NCBI RefSeq assembly: GCF_905232215.1
Contig: NZ_CAJNKE010000014.1
Location: forward strand, 1 to 44,089
From: Burkholderia sp. LMG 13014
Lineage (GTDB): Bacteria > Pseudomonadota > Gammaproteobacteria > Burkholderiales > Burkholderiaceae
Length of the DNA stretch: 44,089 nucleotides
Reading direction: 5' to 3'
The number at the start of each line of letters is the position of its first letter. Within the stretch, counting starts at the first letter, position 1. Made by a program: the position numbers and the translations under genes. Positions 14,638 to 21,465 of this stretch are shown piece after piece. Under the pieces are notes generated by a model, which was not told where the DNA came from, did not search any database, and worked only from the letters and a program-made list of their open reading frames with translations.

Positions 14638-15834
14638 TCATTGCAGGAAACTGTTCAGGCGTTGGTAGAGCGTTTGTTCCAGGCTGTTCCCGCTCGGATC
14701 GTCGGCGGTGTGCAGGTAGAGCGGTGACCCGTTCGAGTCTTTGAAGGTCGCGCTGAACGCCTGGTCGAACGCCGTCTCCAGGCGCGTGTCGATGGTGCCC
14801 GGAGCCTGCGACGCGCACACGTTGTACTTACCGGCGGGCAGCATTCCAGCGGTCTGCGAAGCCGGCGGGATCAGGCCCGCCGGGATCGGCTGGACGCAGA
14901 GCGCGGTGGCGGCGGCCTTGTACGTCGCGAGGAACGTTTTCAGGCCGGTGAGCCCGAAGCCCAAGCCGCCCGGCGCGGTGCTGGTCAGGTATTGAACCGT
15001 CGCTTCGTAACCGCCGTACGCATTCAGGTCCGCGTTCGAGTTGTTGGCGGTCAACAGGTCCGACGCCTGCACGGTCGCGAGCACGCTGGCCTTCGTCCCG
15101 ATGCTCTGCCCAGCGACCGTCGTGGCGGTGCCCTCCTGGAACCAGACTTCGGTTCCACCGAACGGTTCGGTCATGGAGTACAGCGCGGCGTGCGTGGACT
15201 CGTGGATGAACAACGGTGCCATGGCGTCGAGCGACGTGGCACCCGCGAAGCGTGCATCAAAGTTCGGGCTATCGGCCGACATGACTTGCATGACCGGGCC
15301 GGGTGCGCCAAGGCCGGTTTGGCCTGTCACGGCCGTGCCGGTTTCGCCGAGGCTCGTGCCGAGCGCCGTGTCGACGCACAACTGAACCTTGTTCGTGCCG
15401 TCGAACGCCACGCCCGTGGCCGGCAGGCCCAGCGCCGCGCGAACCGTGGGGACCGCCTTGTTCTCAAACAGGTCAGCGGCCAGTTCCTGGGCCTTGACGC
15501 TGGCGCCGTTCGCAGCAAACACCACCACGTCCGGCGCGTCGACCACCGTGGTGCTCACGAGCGCAGCGCTCGAACAGGACGAGACGATGCCGCTGCTGCC
15601 GACGTTGTACGCCGGGCCGGTGTAGTTCGTCACCACGTCCCCGGCGATGTCGGCGGGCGGGTTGTAAGCGGCGAGAAGCGCAGCCCCGTTCGTGCTGGTC
15701 GTCGTGCCGGTGCCGGTTCCAGTGCTACCGCCCGACGAACCACCGCCACCACCACCGCCACCGCAAGCGGCGAGGGCCAAGGACACGGCCGCAGCCGCGG
15801 CCAACGTTTTGAGACTGTTTTGCAGCGTGTTCAT
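14638..15834 (-). CDS. lipoprotein zinc metalloprotease (HExxH, gluzincin-like)
   Basis: A 398-aa protein. The signal peptide ends in a lipobox (LALAAC, Cys near 24), followed by a run of Gly and a Ser/Thr/Gly linker, so it is anchored in the envelope with a flexible tether. The catalytic core shows FIHESTHAALYS (HExxH at residues 211-215) and FQEGTA with Glu near 234 as the probable third zinc ligand, the pattern of gluzincins of the peptidase MA clan. The 18-residue gap between motifs is short but within clan limits. I chose the start at 15834 over upstream in-frame codons because it gives a standard lipoprotein signal. It is divergent from a Cro/CI-type regulator with a palindrome between them. 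Possible roles are maturation or shedding of the autotransporter, or a host-directed protease. Confidence 0.75.
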   Translation of the reverse strand: MNTLQNSLKTLAAAAAVSLALAACGGGGGGGGSSGGSTGTGTGTTTSTNGAALLAAYNPPADIAGDVVTNYTGPAYNVGSSGIVSSCSSAALVSTTVVDAPDVVVFAANGASVKAQELAADLFENKAVPTVRAALGLPATGVAFDGTNKVQLCVDTALGTSLGETGTAVTGQTGLGAPGPVMQVMSADSPNFDARFAGATSLDAMAPLFIHESTHAALYSMTEPFGGTEVWFQEGTATTVAGQSIGTKASVLATVQASDLLTANNSNADLNAYGGYEATVQYLTSTAPGGLGFGLTGLKTFLATYKAAATALCVQPIPAGLIPPASQTAGMLPAGKYNVCASQAPGTIDTRLETAFDQAFSATFKDSNGSPLYLHTADDPSGNSLEQTLYQRLNSFLQ

Positions 15835-15905
15835 AAAACCCCCGAAGGTGATGGTGATGGTGCTGATGGTTGGTACGTGTTGACGCGGTCGCATCGTAAC
15901 TCCAG

Positions 15906-15922
15906 TAGGCCAAAATGGCCTA
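15906..15922. promoter_or_regulatory. palindromic operator between divergent genes
   Basis: TAGGCCA-AAA-TGGCCTA is a perfect 7-bp inverted repeat. It lies in the 131-base interval between the protease start (15834, minus) and the regulator start (15966, plus), and is a likely binding site for that regulator. Confidence 0.6.
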
Positions 15923-15965
15923 AAGTTTTCGTGCGTCAGGGCGGTCGTGCGTTTAACATGTCGTT

Positions 15966-16214
15966 ATGCCCTCATTTGAAAAAATCCGAACCCAGCGTGT
16001 ACTCGCGACGGCGACACACTTGCGATCGCTTCGCGAGGACGCTGGGCTGAACCAGACCGACCTCGCTCTGGCGCTGGGCATCGACCAATCGACGGTCTCA
16101 AAGTTCGAAAAAGGAGCCCGGTCGTGCGACCTGCTGTTCTACCTCGACTGGTGCCGGGCCTGCGGCGTGCAGCCGGTGAAGGCCCTTGCGGCGCTCGCGA
16201 AGGCCGGAGCGTAA
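15966..16214 (+). CDS. XRE (Cro/CI) family transcriptional regulator
   Basis: An 82-aa single-domain protein. The helix-turn-helix occupies about residues 18-60: LRSLREDAGLNQTDLALALGIDQSTVSKFEKG, with the typical Q-x-x-L-A and S-x-V-S-x-F/W-E-x-G pattern. It is compact, as in plasmid-borne regulators. It is transcribed away from the metalloprotease gene with a perfect palindrome between the promoters, suggesting autoregulation and control of the protease. There is no good Shine-Dalgarno before 15966, so translation may be weak or nearly leaderless. Confidence 0.8.
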   Translation: MPSFEKIRTQRVLATATHLRSLREDAGLNQTDLALALGIDQSTVSKFEKGARSCDLLFYLDWCRACGVQPVKALAALAKAGA

Positions 16215-16219
16215 AAGGG

Positions 16220-16456
16220 TCAACGGTCCCGGCCCTCCACCAGCCGCTGCTCGGCGGCCAGCCGTCGCGCCAGGCCGTACTCGAGGATCGCCAGGCGGTC
16301 CTCGCGCGAGTAGACGTTGTTGCCGTCATCGTCCACGCCGACCGGCTCGCAAGGGCGACGCCGCGGCGACGCCTCCCGTTTTGCGCTGGGCCGTGACCAC
16401 CGGCGCAGCGCTTCGACGACGTGACGCCACACCCTCATGTTTTTTCGCGTGCTCAT
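16220..16456 (-). CDS. 78-aa basic protein, last gene of the five-gene operon
   Basis: The start at 16456 overlaps the stop of the preceding gene (ATGA) and has GGAGG just upstream. The protein is short, basic and soluble (MSTRKNMRVWRHVVEALRRW), ending in a helical EDRLAILEYGLARRLAAEQRL. Unknown function. All five genes from 17661 down to 16220 are joined by ATGA overlaps. Confidence 0.6.
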   Translation of the reverse strand: MSTRKNMRVWRHVVEALRRWSRPSAKREASPRRRPCEPVGVDDDGNNVYSREDRLAILEYGLARRLAAEQRLVEGRDR

Positions 16457-16821
16457 GATCGCCTCCACAAATCAGCGTAAGCCTGGCGCGCTTCCACGCG
16501 CTGCTCGCCCCTGTACGACAGGCCCAGCCACCGGTCGAAATGCTCGTCGTCGGCCCGGTCCAGCCCGGCGGTCAGCATCGCCACGGCGCCCAACAGGAGC
16601 GGGAAGGCGGCCAGCGCGAACGGCGGCGGCAGCAGGCCGCGCAGCGTGAACAGCAGCACCACCACGCCCGCAGCGGCCACAGCGCCCGACGTGAGCACGG
16701 CTACAGCGACGCCCGGCACCGACACGCCGCGCGCACGCGCCGGGCTTTCCACCGGCACGGCCACGGGCTCTACGTCGTCGGCGGTGTTGAACCAGGGGTC
16801 ATGTTCGTTCAGTTCGTTCAT
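16453..16821 (-). CDS. 122-aa membrane protein of the five-gene operon
   Basis: The start at 16821 overlaps the upstream stop (ATGA). A polar N-terminus of about 37 residues precedes two hydrophobic segments (about 38-62 and 66-88) separated by a Pro-rich turn; the C-terminus is charged and cytoplasmic-looking. Unknown function. Topology resembles small TrbD/VirB3-like proteins only in a general way; no motif supports naming it. Confidence 0.6.
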   Translation of the reverse strand: MNELNEHDPWFNTADDVEPVAVPVESPARARGVSVPGVAVAVLTSGAVAAAGVVVLLFTLRGLLPPPFALAAFPLLLGAVAMLTAGLDRADDEHFDRWLGLSYRGEQRVEARQAYADLWRRS

Positions 16822-17021
16822 GGCGCGCTCCAGAAGTCTTTGTCGAAAAATACGAGGTGCGCGAACATCGCCAGTTCGAGCAGGACGGCCGTGCTCCACG
16901 TCGTCAGCACCACAGGCCGTGGCGCGTCGAGGGCAATCATGGTGATGCCGACCGCGATCAGCAGAAACGCCAGGCAACCCGGCAGGACGTAGTTGTAAAA
17001 CATCGAGGTTTGTGTCGTCAT
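16818..17021 (-). CDS. 67-aa two-span membrane protein
   Basis: ATGA overlaps at both ends (17021/17018 and 16821/16818). Hydrophobic segments lie at about residues 12-31 and 38-58. Unknown function; the coupling implies fixed stoichiometry with its neighbours. Confidence 0.6.
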   Translation of the reverse strand: MTTQTSMFYNYVLPGCLAFLLIAVGITMIALDAPRPVVLTTWSTAVLLELAMFAHLVFFDKDFWSAP

Positions 17022-17404
17022 ACGACCTCCTTTATGGACGCGCGCAACTCGTAAAGCCGCAACCAGGCGCGCGCATAGCCCCGGTTCGCTTGTTCAAGTT
17101 TTTCGACAGCACAGCCCGTACGTTGACGCAGCACGACGGCAGCGACGACGGAAGCCGCGACGATCGCAAGACCGCACACGCCGACGGTCCAGAAGCCAAC
17201 GGCTTGCCGCGCGGGCGTGCTCGGCTTGAGCGGCGTGAACGGCAACACCACGTCGAGCAGCACGGCCAGGCCAGCGAACGCGGCGTACCCCGCCATCCGT
17301 TGCGCGTCGCGCAGGCGACGAAGCGTCCGACGGGCCGCACTGCGCTCGTACTTGTACTTGTAGCGACGTGCGACGTAGCGCCGCTCGCGGTCGGACATGC
17401 TCAT
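17018..17404 (-). CDS. 128-aa membrane protein with basic N-terminus
   Basis: Start 17404 overlaps the upstream stop (ATGA); a second ATG at 17398 is possible. The N-terminal 30 residues are strongly basic (RERRYVARRYKYKYERSAARR), followed by hydrophobic segments at about 38-56 and 70-90 and a helical C-terminus. Possibly an inner-membrane protein whose cytoplasmic arm contacts nucleic acid or an acidic partner. No family recognised. Confidence 0.6.
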   Translation of the reverse strand: MSMSDRERRYVARRYKYKYERSAARRTLRRLRDAQRMAGYAAFAGLAVLLDVVLPFTPLKPSTPARQAVGFWTVGVCGLAIVAASVVAAVVLRQRTGCAVEKLEQANRGYARAWLRLYELRASIKEVV

Positions 17405-17661
17405 GACGTTGACCCAACGTTTTTCAAGGGGGTGCCGTGCAGAGCGGCGTAACGGTCGATGAACGCCCGGCGTTCGGCCGGTGTGAGGCTTTCCATCGCG
17501 AGCAGGGCGGCGCCGATGTAGTTGGTTCGGGTCACCGACTGGCGTTCACGGTCGACGTTTGCCCCGACACTGCGCACGAGCGCGAGGGACGCACGCCAGC
17601 GGTCGGCCGCGTGCTGTTCTTTCCAGCGATACCACCGCGTTGTCGATTTTGCTGATGCCAT
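17401..17661 (-). CDS. 86-aa paralogue-family protein, first gene of the five-gene operon
   Basis: Start 17661 follows GGAG at 17668-17671; an in-frame ATG at 17694 lies inside the operator and is rejected. The C-terminal half (NYIGAALLAMESLTPAERRAF) resembles the products of 25100-25396 (DHLGAALLAWLDLPDRERLVF) and, more distantly, 25393-25827. It is soluble and basic, with a Trp-rich N-terminus (RWYRWKEQHAADRW). The operon has its own extended -10 promoter and operator. Unknown function. Confidence 0.65.
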   Translation of the reverse strand: MASAKSTTRWYRWKEQHAADRWRASLALVRSVGANVDRERQSVTRTNYIGAALLAMESLTPAERRAFIDRYAALHGTPLKNVGSTS

Positions 17662-17677
17662 TCGAAACTCCAGGAAA

Positions 17678-17727
17678 AGCGTTGGTGCCAACACCTCTAG
17701 TACTACCAGGTACGTTCGGAGAGTCCA
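17678..17727 (-). promoter_or_regulatory. promoter with operator, copy 3 (five-gene operon)
   Basis: On the minus strand: -35 TGGACT (17727-17722), 16 bases, extended -10 TGG-TAGTAC (17705-17700), then the operator, which on the plus strand reads AGCGTTGGTGCCAACACC (17678-17695) with a degenerate right arm. The operator again lies over the predicted start site. The promoter shares GTACCTGGTAGTACT-like sequence with 26876-26903. Confidence 0.65.
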
Positions 17728-17758
17728 GCGCCAACGAGCGCTTTTGCTGGGAACGGAC

Positions 17759-17784
17759 GAAAAAAATGGAGGCCGGAGGCCTCC
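17759..17784 (-). terminator. intrinsic terminator facing the five-gene operon
   Basis: GGAGGCC-gga-GGCCTCC is followed on the minus strand by seven T. It should stop leftward transcription entering from the defence island before it reaches the operon promoter. Confidence 0.65.
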
Positions 17785-17863
17785 TCGATCCGCTCACGCG
17801 GCCGATCGCCTGCGGCGGTCGATCGGGTAACATCGACGGCACAACAAGACCGAGGCTGGGGCG

Positions 17864-18832
17864 ATGAAGAAGCACGAACCGATCTACAACGTGTACGCCT
17901 TTTTTGAGGCCGACGAACTTCGAACGGTGGGGATCAAGCAGTATTACCGGCAGGGAAATGACGCGAAGAAGATGGATTTTTTGCGGTCACGTGCAGAGGT
18001 CGATTTCGCGACGGTCGATCGGTTCCGGGTCGTCAACACGATGACGGCGATACAGTTCCAGGTGCGGCAACGGCTCGGGCAAGTGACCGAACTGTTTGAG
18101 CCGTTGTTCGCGGCCATCGGGGCCGGACCCATGCCGCTGTTTTGCATGACGTCGATCGTCGACGGCGTGCCGAAAACTGATGTCAGCGTGCCATTGGCGC
18201 CTCTCGACATGTCGAAACTGCCGGACGGTGTGGGGGAGCCAGGACGAATGGACGACTACCTGTTCAAGTATCGCAACGAAGAGCAGGGCACGTTCGACAT
18301 GACTGGTCTGATCCATGACGACTATTTCAAGGCGATCCGGCTGCTGTACAACAACGGCCACTACATCTCGTGCTTGAAACTGCTGATGTCGTTTCTCGAC
18401 ACGGTGGCTTACGTCGAGTTCGGCGAGCGCGGCCGCGGTGAAACGTCCGTCTTCATCGACTGGCTGCGCACGTTCGCCGACCCGACCCCGGCCGGAGCTA
18501 CGCCCGATGAGTTGTGGGAGTTGCGAAACAGCCTGCTCCACATGTCGAACCTGGAGTCTCGCAAGGTCGCCGCCGGGAAGGTCGCACGGCTCACCCCGTA
18601 CGTCGGCGCCCAGCAATACCCGCCGAGCGACAACCCCATGATGAAGTACGTCAATACGTTCGGCCTGATCGAGGCGGTGGCCGCGGCGATCGCGCGGTGG
18701 ATCACCTCGTACAATGATCACCCGGAGAAGATGCGCACGTTCGTTGAACGGTATGACCGGGTGGTGTCGGACGATCGCCAGGCATGCATCCCCATCCCAC
18801 CGGCAGCCGGCGGCGCAGCGACCGCGGGCTGA
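17864..18832 (+). CDS. HEPN-domain protein, candidate defence RNase
   Basis: A 322-aa protein with no signal peptide or membrane segment. The C-terminal half is helical and contains LRNSLLHMSNLES, where R221 and H226 form the R-x4-H motif of HEPN ribonucleases. The preceding helix (YISCLKLLMSFLDTVAYVEFG) also fits a HEPN bundle. The N-terminal half (VYAFFEADELRTVG) has no recognised domain. It is first in a run of immunity-type genes and followed by another HEPN gene after 51 bases. A TAACAT -10-like sequence lies near 17828. Likely a phage-activated RNase, or a self-regulated toxin; no clear antitoxin is adjacent. Confidence 0.6.
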   Translation: MKKHEPIYNVYAFFEADELRTVGIKQYYRQGNDAKKMDFLRSRAEVDFATVDRFRVVNTMTAIQFQVRQRLGQVTELFEPLFAAIGAGPMPLFCMTSIVDGVPKTDVSVPLAPLDMSKLPDGVGEPGRMDDYLFKYRNEEQGTFDMTGLIHDDYFKAIRLLYNNGHYISCLKLLMSFLDTVAYVEFGERGRGETSVFIDWLRTFADPTPAGATPDELWELRNSLLHMSNLESRKVAAGKVARLTPYVGAQQYPPSDNPMMKYVNTFGLIEAVAAAIARWITSYNDHPEKMRTFVERYDRVVSDDRQACIPIPPAAGGAATAG

Positions 18833-18883
18833 ACGCGTTTGTCGCTACAATCAGCAACAGACCCGCCAACACACAGACCACAA

Positions 18884-19675
18884 ATGGCAACTCTGTCGTC
18901 GATCGAAAAACGAAAACTGGAACGCCTCCTCGGAATGGGCAGCGGTTACGTGCTCAACTTTTCCGATCGCACGTTTTCCATGTTCTTCGAAGAACACACG
19001 GGCCTCGACATCGACGATGCGAAGTACAGGATCAACCTGAGTTCCGGATCGAAGGCGAACCGGATGCGAGGTTTCTGGACCGTCGAGCCTGACCACCTCG
19101 TCGCCAAGGTGCTCGTCGCATTGATCGAGCACGCGAACGAATACGAGTGCCTTCCGGCGGATGCGGATACCGCGTTGCTCGACGACGTGGACAAGATCAT
19201 CGGCCGGCTTCACCAAAACCCGTCGAGCCCGGTTCCCGAGATCGACGCGTTCACCGCCAGCGTCAACGACCTTGATTTCGAAGCCGCGGCGAAGCACATC
19301 CGCACCGCGATCGAGCAGAACGAGCCGGCGACGGCGCTGGATCGGCTGCATGTGTTCGCCATGAAGTTTTTGCGGACGCACTGCGAACACCGCGGCATCG
19401 AGGTCAACCGGGACAAACCGTTGCACAGCCTAATGGGCGAGTATGTCAAAGCAATACGAGCCGCTGGCCTGATCGAGTCGGACATGACCGACCGCATCCT
19501 GCGCAGCAGCATCAGCGTCCTGGAAGCGTTCAACGACGTGCGCAACAACAAGAGTCTTGCGCACGACAACCCCATCCTGAATCATTCGGAGGCGTTGCTC
19601 ATCTTCAGCCACATCGGCGCTTCGATCCGGTTCATCCGTGCGCTCGAAGGACGGGCAAAAGCCCATTCACCTTGA
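18884..19675 (+). CDS. Abi_C-type HEPN abortive infection protein
   Basis: A 263-aa protein. The C-terminal ~90 residues match the Abi_C / AbiJ-type HEPN layout: SVLEAFNDVRNNKSLAHDNP, with R220 and H227 (R-x6-H) as the predicted RNase pair, followed by the HSEALLIFSHIGASIRF helix. The N-terminal domain (SIEKRKLERLLGMGSGYVLNFS... TFSMFFEEHTGL) is typical of proteins annotated as AbiJ-like. I prefer ATG 18884; a TTG at 18839 is in frame but lies upstream of the TACAAT -10 (18845-18850). No strong Shine-Dalgarno. Expected action is host RNA cleavage on phage infection. Confidence 0.8.
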   Translation: MATLSSIEKRKLERLLGMGSGYVLNFSDRTFSMFFEEHTGLDIDDAKYRINLSSGSKANRMRGFWTVEPDHLVAKVLVALIEHANEYECLPADADTALLDDVDKIIGRLHQNPSSPVPEIDAFTASVNDLDFEAAAKHIRTAIEQNEPATALDRLHVFAMKFLRTHCEHRGIEVNRDKPLHSLMGEYVKAIRAAGLIESDMTDRILRSSISVLEAFNDVRNNKSLAHDNPILNHSEALLIFSHIGASIRFIRALEGRAKAHSP

Positions 19676-19716
19676 TCAGGTGGCAAAGCGCGAGCGTGGC
19701 TGGGGCAAGGACCGTT

Positions 19717-19722
19717 ACAATG
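19717..19722 (+). promoter_or_regulatory. -10 element TACAAT before the nuclease pair
   Basis: A good -10 hexamer. TACAAT also lies before the Abi_C gene (18845-18850) and, on the minus strand, before the restriction enzyme (about 24294-24299). The defence genes therefore use their own promoter type, distinct from the element's GACACT and TAGTAC promoters. No matching -35 is obvious. Confidence 0.4.
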
Positions 19723-19786
19723 TCGCAAACGTCGCAGGCGACGCCGCCCGGTTACGGGCAAGACGCCGGAAAGGGGATCGGGGTCG

Positions 19787-20287
19787 GTGGACATCGGAAA
19801 ACAAAAAGAGCAGTTCAACAAGGCGTACGTGCGAGCAATCGCCGCACAAGCGGGCTTCAATCCGTCGGAACTCGACGTGGACGACGACAGTGTTGACCTG
19901 GAACTTACGGGGCGGGGCTTTAAAGGCCCGGTTCGCAACCCCAAGGTCCAGTTCCAACTCAAATGCACGTCACGTGACCTCGTGACCGGCGAGGTGATCC
20001 GCTTTCCGTTGTCGCGCAAGAACTACGACGACTTGCGCGGCAACGATGTCATCTGTCCACGTTACCTGGCCGTACTGCTTGTGTCCGACGAGCCAGCGCA
20101 CTGGGTCCAACATCATCAAGACCACATAAGCATGCATAACGCATGCTTCTACGTGTCACTGCGCGATCTGCCGGACACTGCAAACAGCACGACGGTGACG
20201 ATTGACGTTCCGTTGAACCAACGCCTGACCACCGAGGCATTGACGCACCTGATGACCCTGGCGAGCAATCGAGGGAGCGCGCTATGA
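19787..20287 (+). CDS. DUF4365-type PD-(D/E)xK nuclease-like protein
   Basis: A 166-aa protein starting at GTG 19787, with AAGGGGAT about 10 bases upstream. It shows the DUF4365 pattern: DSVDLEL (D37), then VQFQLKCTS with Q57 and K59, equivalent to the D...(E/Q)xK active site of the PD-(D/E)xK fold. Its stop overlaps the next start (ATGA, 20284-20287), so it is coupled to the 380-aa gene. DUF4365 proteins are common in defence islands. I infer a nuclease effector whose activation or targeting depends on the partner; both the catalytic status and the partner's function are unproven. Confidence 0.7.
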   Translation: MDIGKQKEQFNKAYVRAIAAQAGFNPSELDVDDDSVDLELTGRGFKGPVRNPKVQFQLKCTSRDLVTGEVIRFPLSRKNYDDLRGNDVICPRYLAVLLVSDEPAHWVQHHQDHISMHNACFYVSLRDLPDTANSTTVTIDVPLNQRLTTEALTHLMTLASNRGSAL

Positions 20288-21426
20288 GCCGCGACGACTT
20301 GCTCAAACGTCTGGCCGACATCACGCCCGATCAACTGGCCGCTTACCTCGATCTGCGTGGCTGGCGAAAAGACGCGGACCTCGGGGCGATGGCGTCGGTG
20401 TGGCACCGACCGGAACCCCAACAGGAAGACGCCGAAGTTTTGCTGCCGTCGCTGCAACAGCGGGCGAAGGATTTTGGTCGGCGGCTGGTCGACGCCGTAA
20501 CGGCGATCGCCGACTTCGAGGGGCGGCCGGTCCTCGACATCGTTCGCGACGTTGCTGGATATTTTTCGGATCGCATCCGCGTTCGGGTGTTCCACTTCGA
20601 CGTTGAAGGCGGCACGATCCCGCTCGACGATGGCGTGTTGCTGAACCAGCGGGCGCGCGACCTCATGGAAGCCGCCGCACTTGCGTCCACGTCGAAACGG
20701 CGTCAGTTCACGGGGCGCAAGTCCGACGAGATGAACGAATACCTACGTTCGCTGCGCTTGGGTCAGACGGAAATCGGTAGTTACGTCGTCAACATCATCG
20801 CGCCGGTACCGGTCCAGCAAACGTCGCAACTGGGTTTGCCATCCGTGCCGACGACGCACCTGGTGACCGCCACCCTATCATCGGGGCTGCGTGCGCTCGA
20901 CAATGCGATCGGTACGATCGCGAGCGGCGGAAACACCATCGTGCTCGACGAAGCCGTAAACAATGGAGCAAGCGCAAACCTGTGCGATGCACTCGTGGGT
21001 TTGAGCGGCGCAGACCAGAAACGCGGCTTCGAGGTGACGATCACACCAGCCAGCAGCGGCCTGGAGCCGAGTTCGCCGATCAACTTCGTGTTCGACAGGG
21101 ACAAGGTGGAACGCGTCGCGGAGGCCGCGGCCTACTACAAACGCGAAGACTATACGTTGTACGACCGGACAATCACCGGTTCCGTCGAAAAACTGGACAG
21201 GCCGCTGGCCGATGAGAGCGGAACGATCACGATCGCGGTGACGTTGAACGGTCAGCCGAAAAACGTTTCTGTTGAACTCGACAAAGACGAGTACCAACAA
21301 GCCGTCTTCGCGCACGGCGAAAAAACGTTGGTCCAATGCCATGGCGATGTCCGCGTCATGTCGCGGGGAGCGCGTCTGGTCAACCCGCGCAACTTCAAGG
21401 TCATCAAAAACGGCGACCTTCTGTAA
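20284..21426 (+). CDS. unknown 380-aa partner of the DUF4365 nuclease
   Basis: The start is the ATG of the ATGA overlap. The N-terminal ~60 residues (DLLKRLADITPDQLAAYLDLRGW) look like a small helical domain, followed by an alpha/beta region and a C-terminal half with a repeated beta pattern (GTITIAVTLNGQPKNVSVELDKDEYQQAV) resembling a small OB- or Ig-like beta domain. No Walker, kinase, nuclease or membrane motif is visible. Tight coupling to a predicted nuclease within a defence island makes it a candidate sensor, specificity factor or inhibitor. I know of no named two-gene system with this composition. Confidence 0.6.
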   Translation: MSRDDLLKRLADITPDQLAAYLDLRGWRKDADLGAMASVWHRPEPQQEDAEVLLPSLQQRAKDFGRRLVDAVTAIADFEGRPVLDIVRDVAGYFSDRIRVRVFHFDVEGGTIPLDDGVLLNQRARDLMEAAALASTSKRRQFTGRKSDEMNEYLRSLRLGQTEIGSYVVNIIAPVPVQQTSQLGLPSVPTTHLVTATLSSGLRALDNAIGTIASGGNTIVLDEAVNNGASANLCDALVGLSGADQKRGFEVTITPASSGLEPSSPINFVFDRDKVERVAEAAAYYKREDYTLYDRTITGSVEKLDRPLADESGTITIAVTLNGQPKNVSVELDKDEYQQAVFAHGEKTLVQCHGDVRVMSRGARLVNPRNFKVIKNGDLL

Positions 21427-21465
21427 GGGCGGACGCTCCGACCGCCCCAGGTGCGTTGGCCGTGA

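Noticed and set aside
21427-21447. GC stem between the convergent partner gene and restriction enzyme as a terminator
   Set aside because: GGGCGG and CCGCCC can pair, but no T run follows on either strand.
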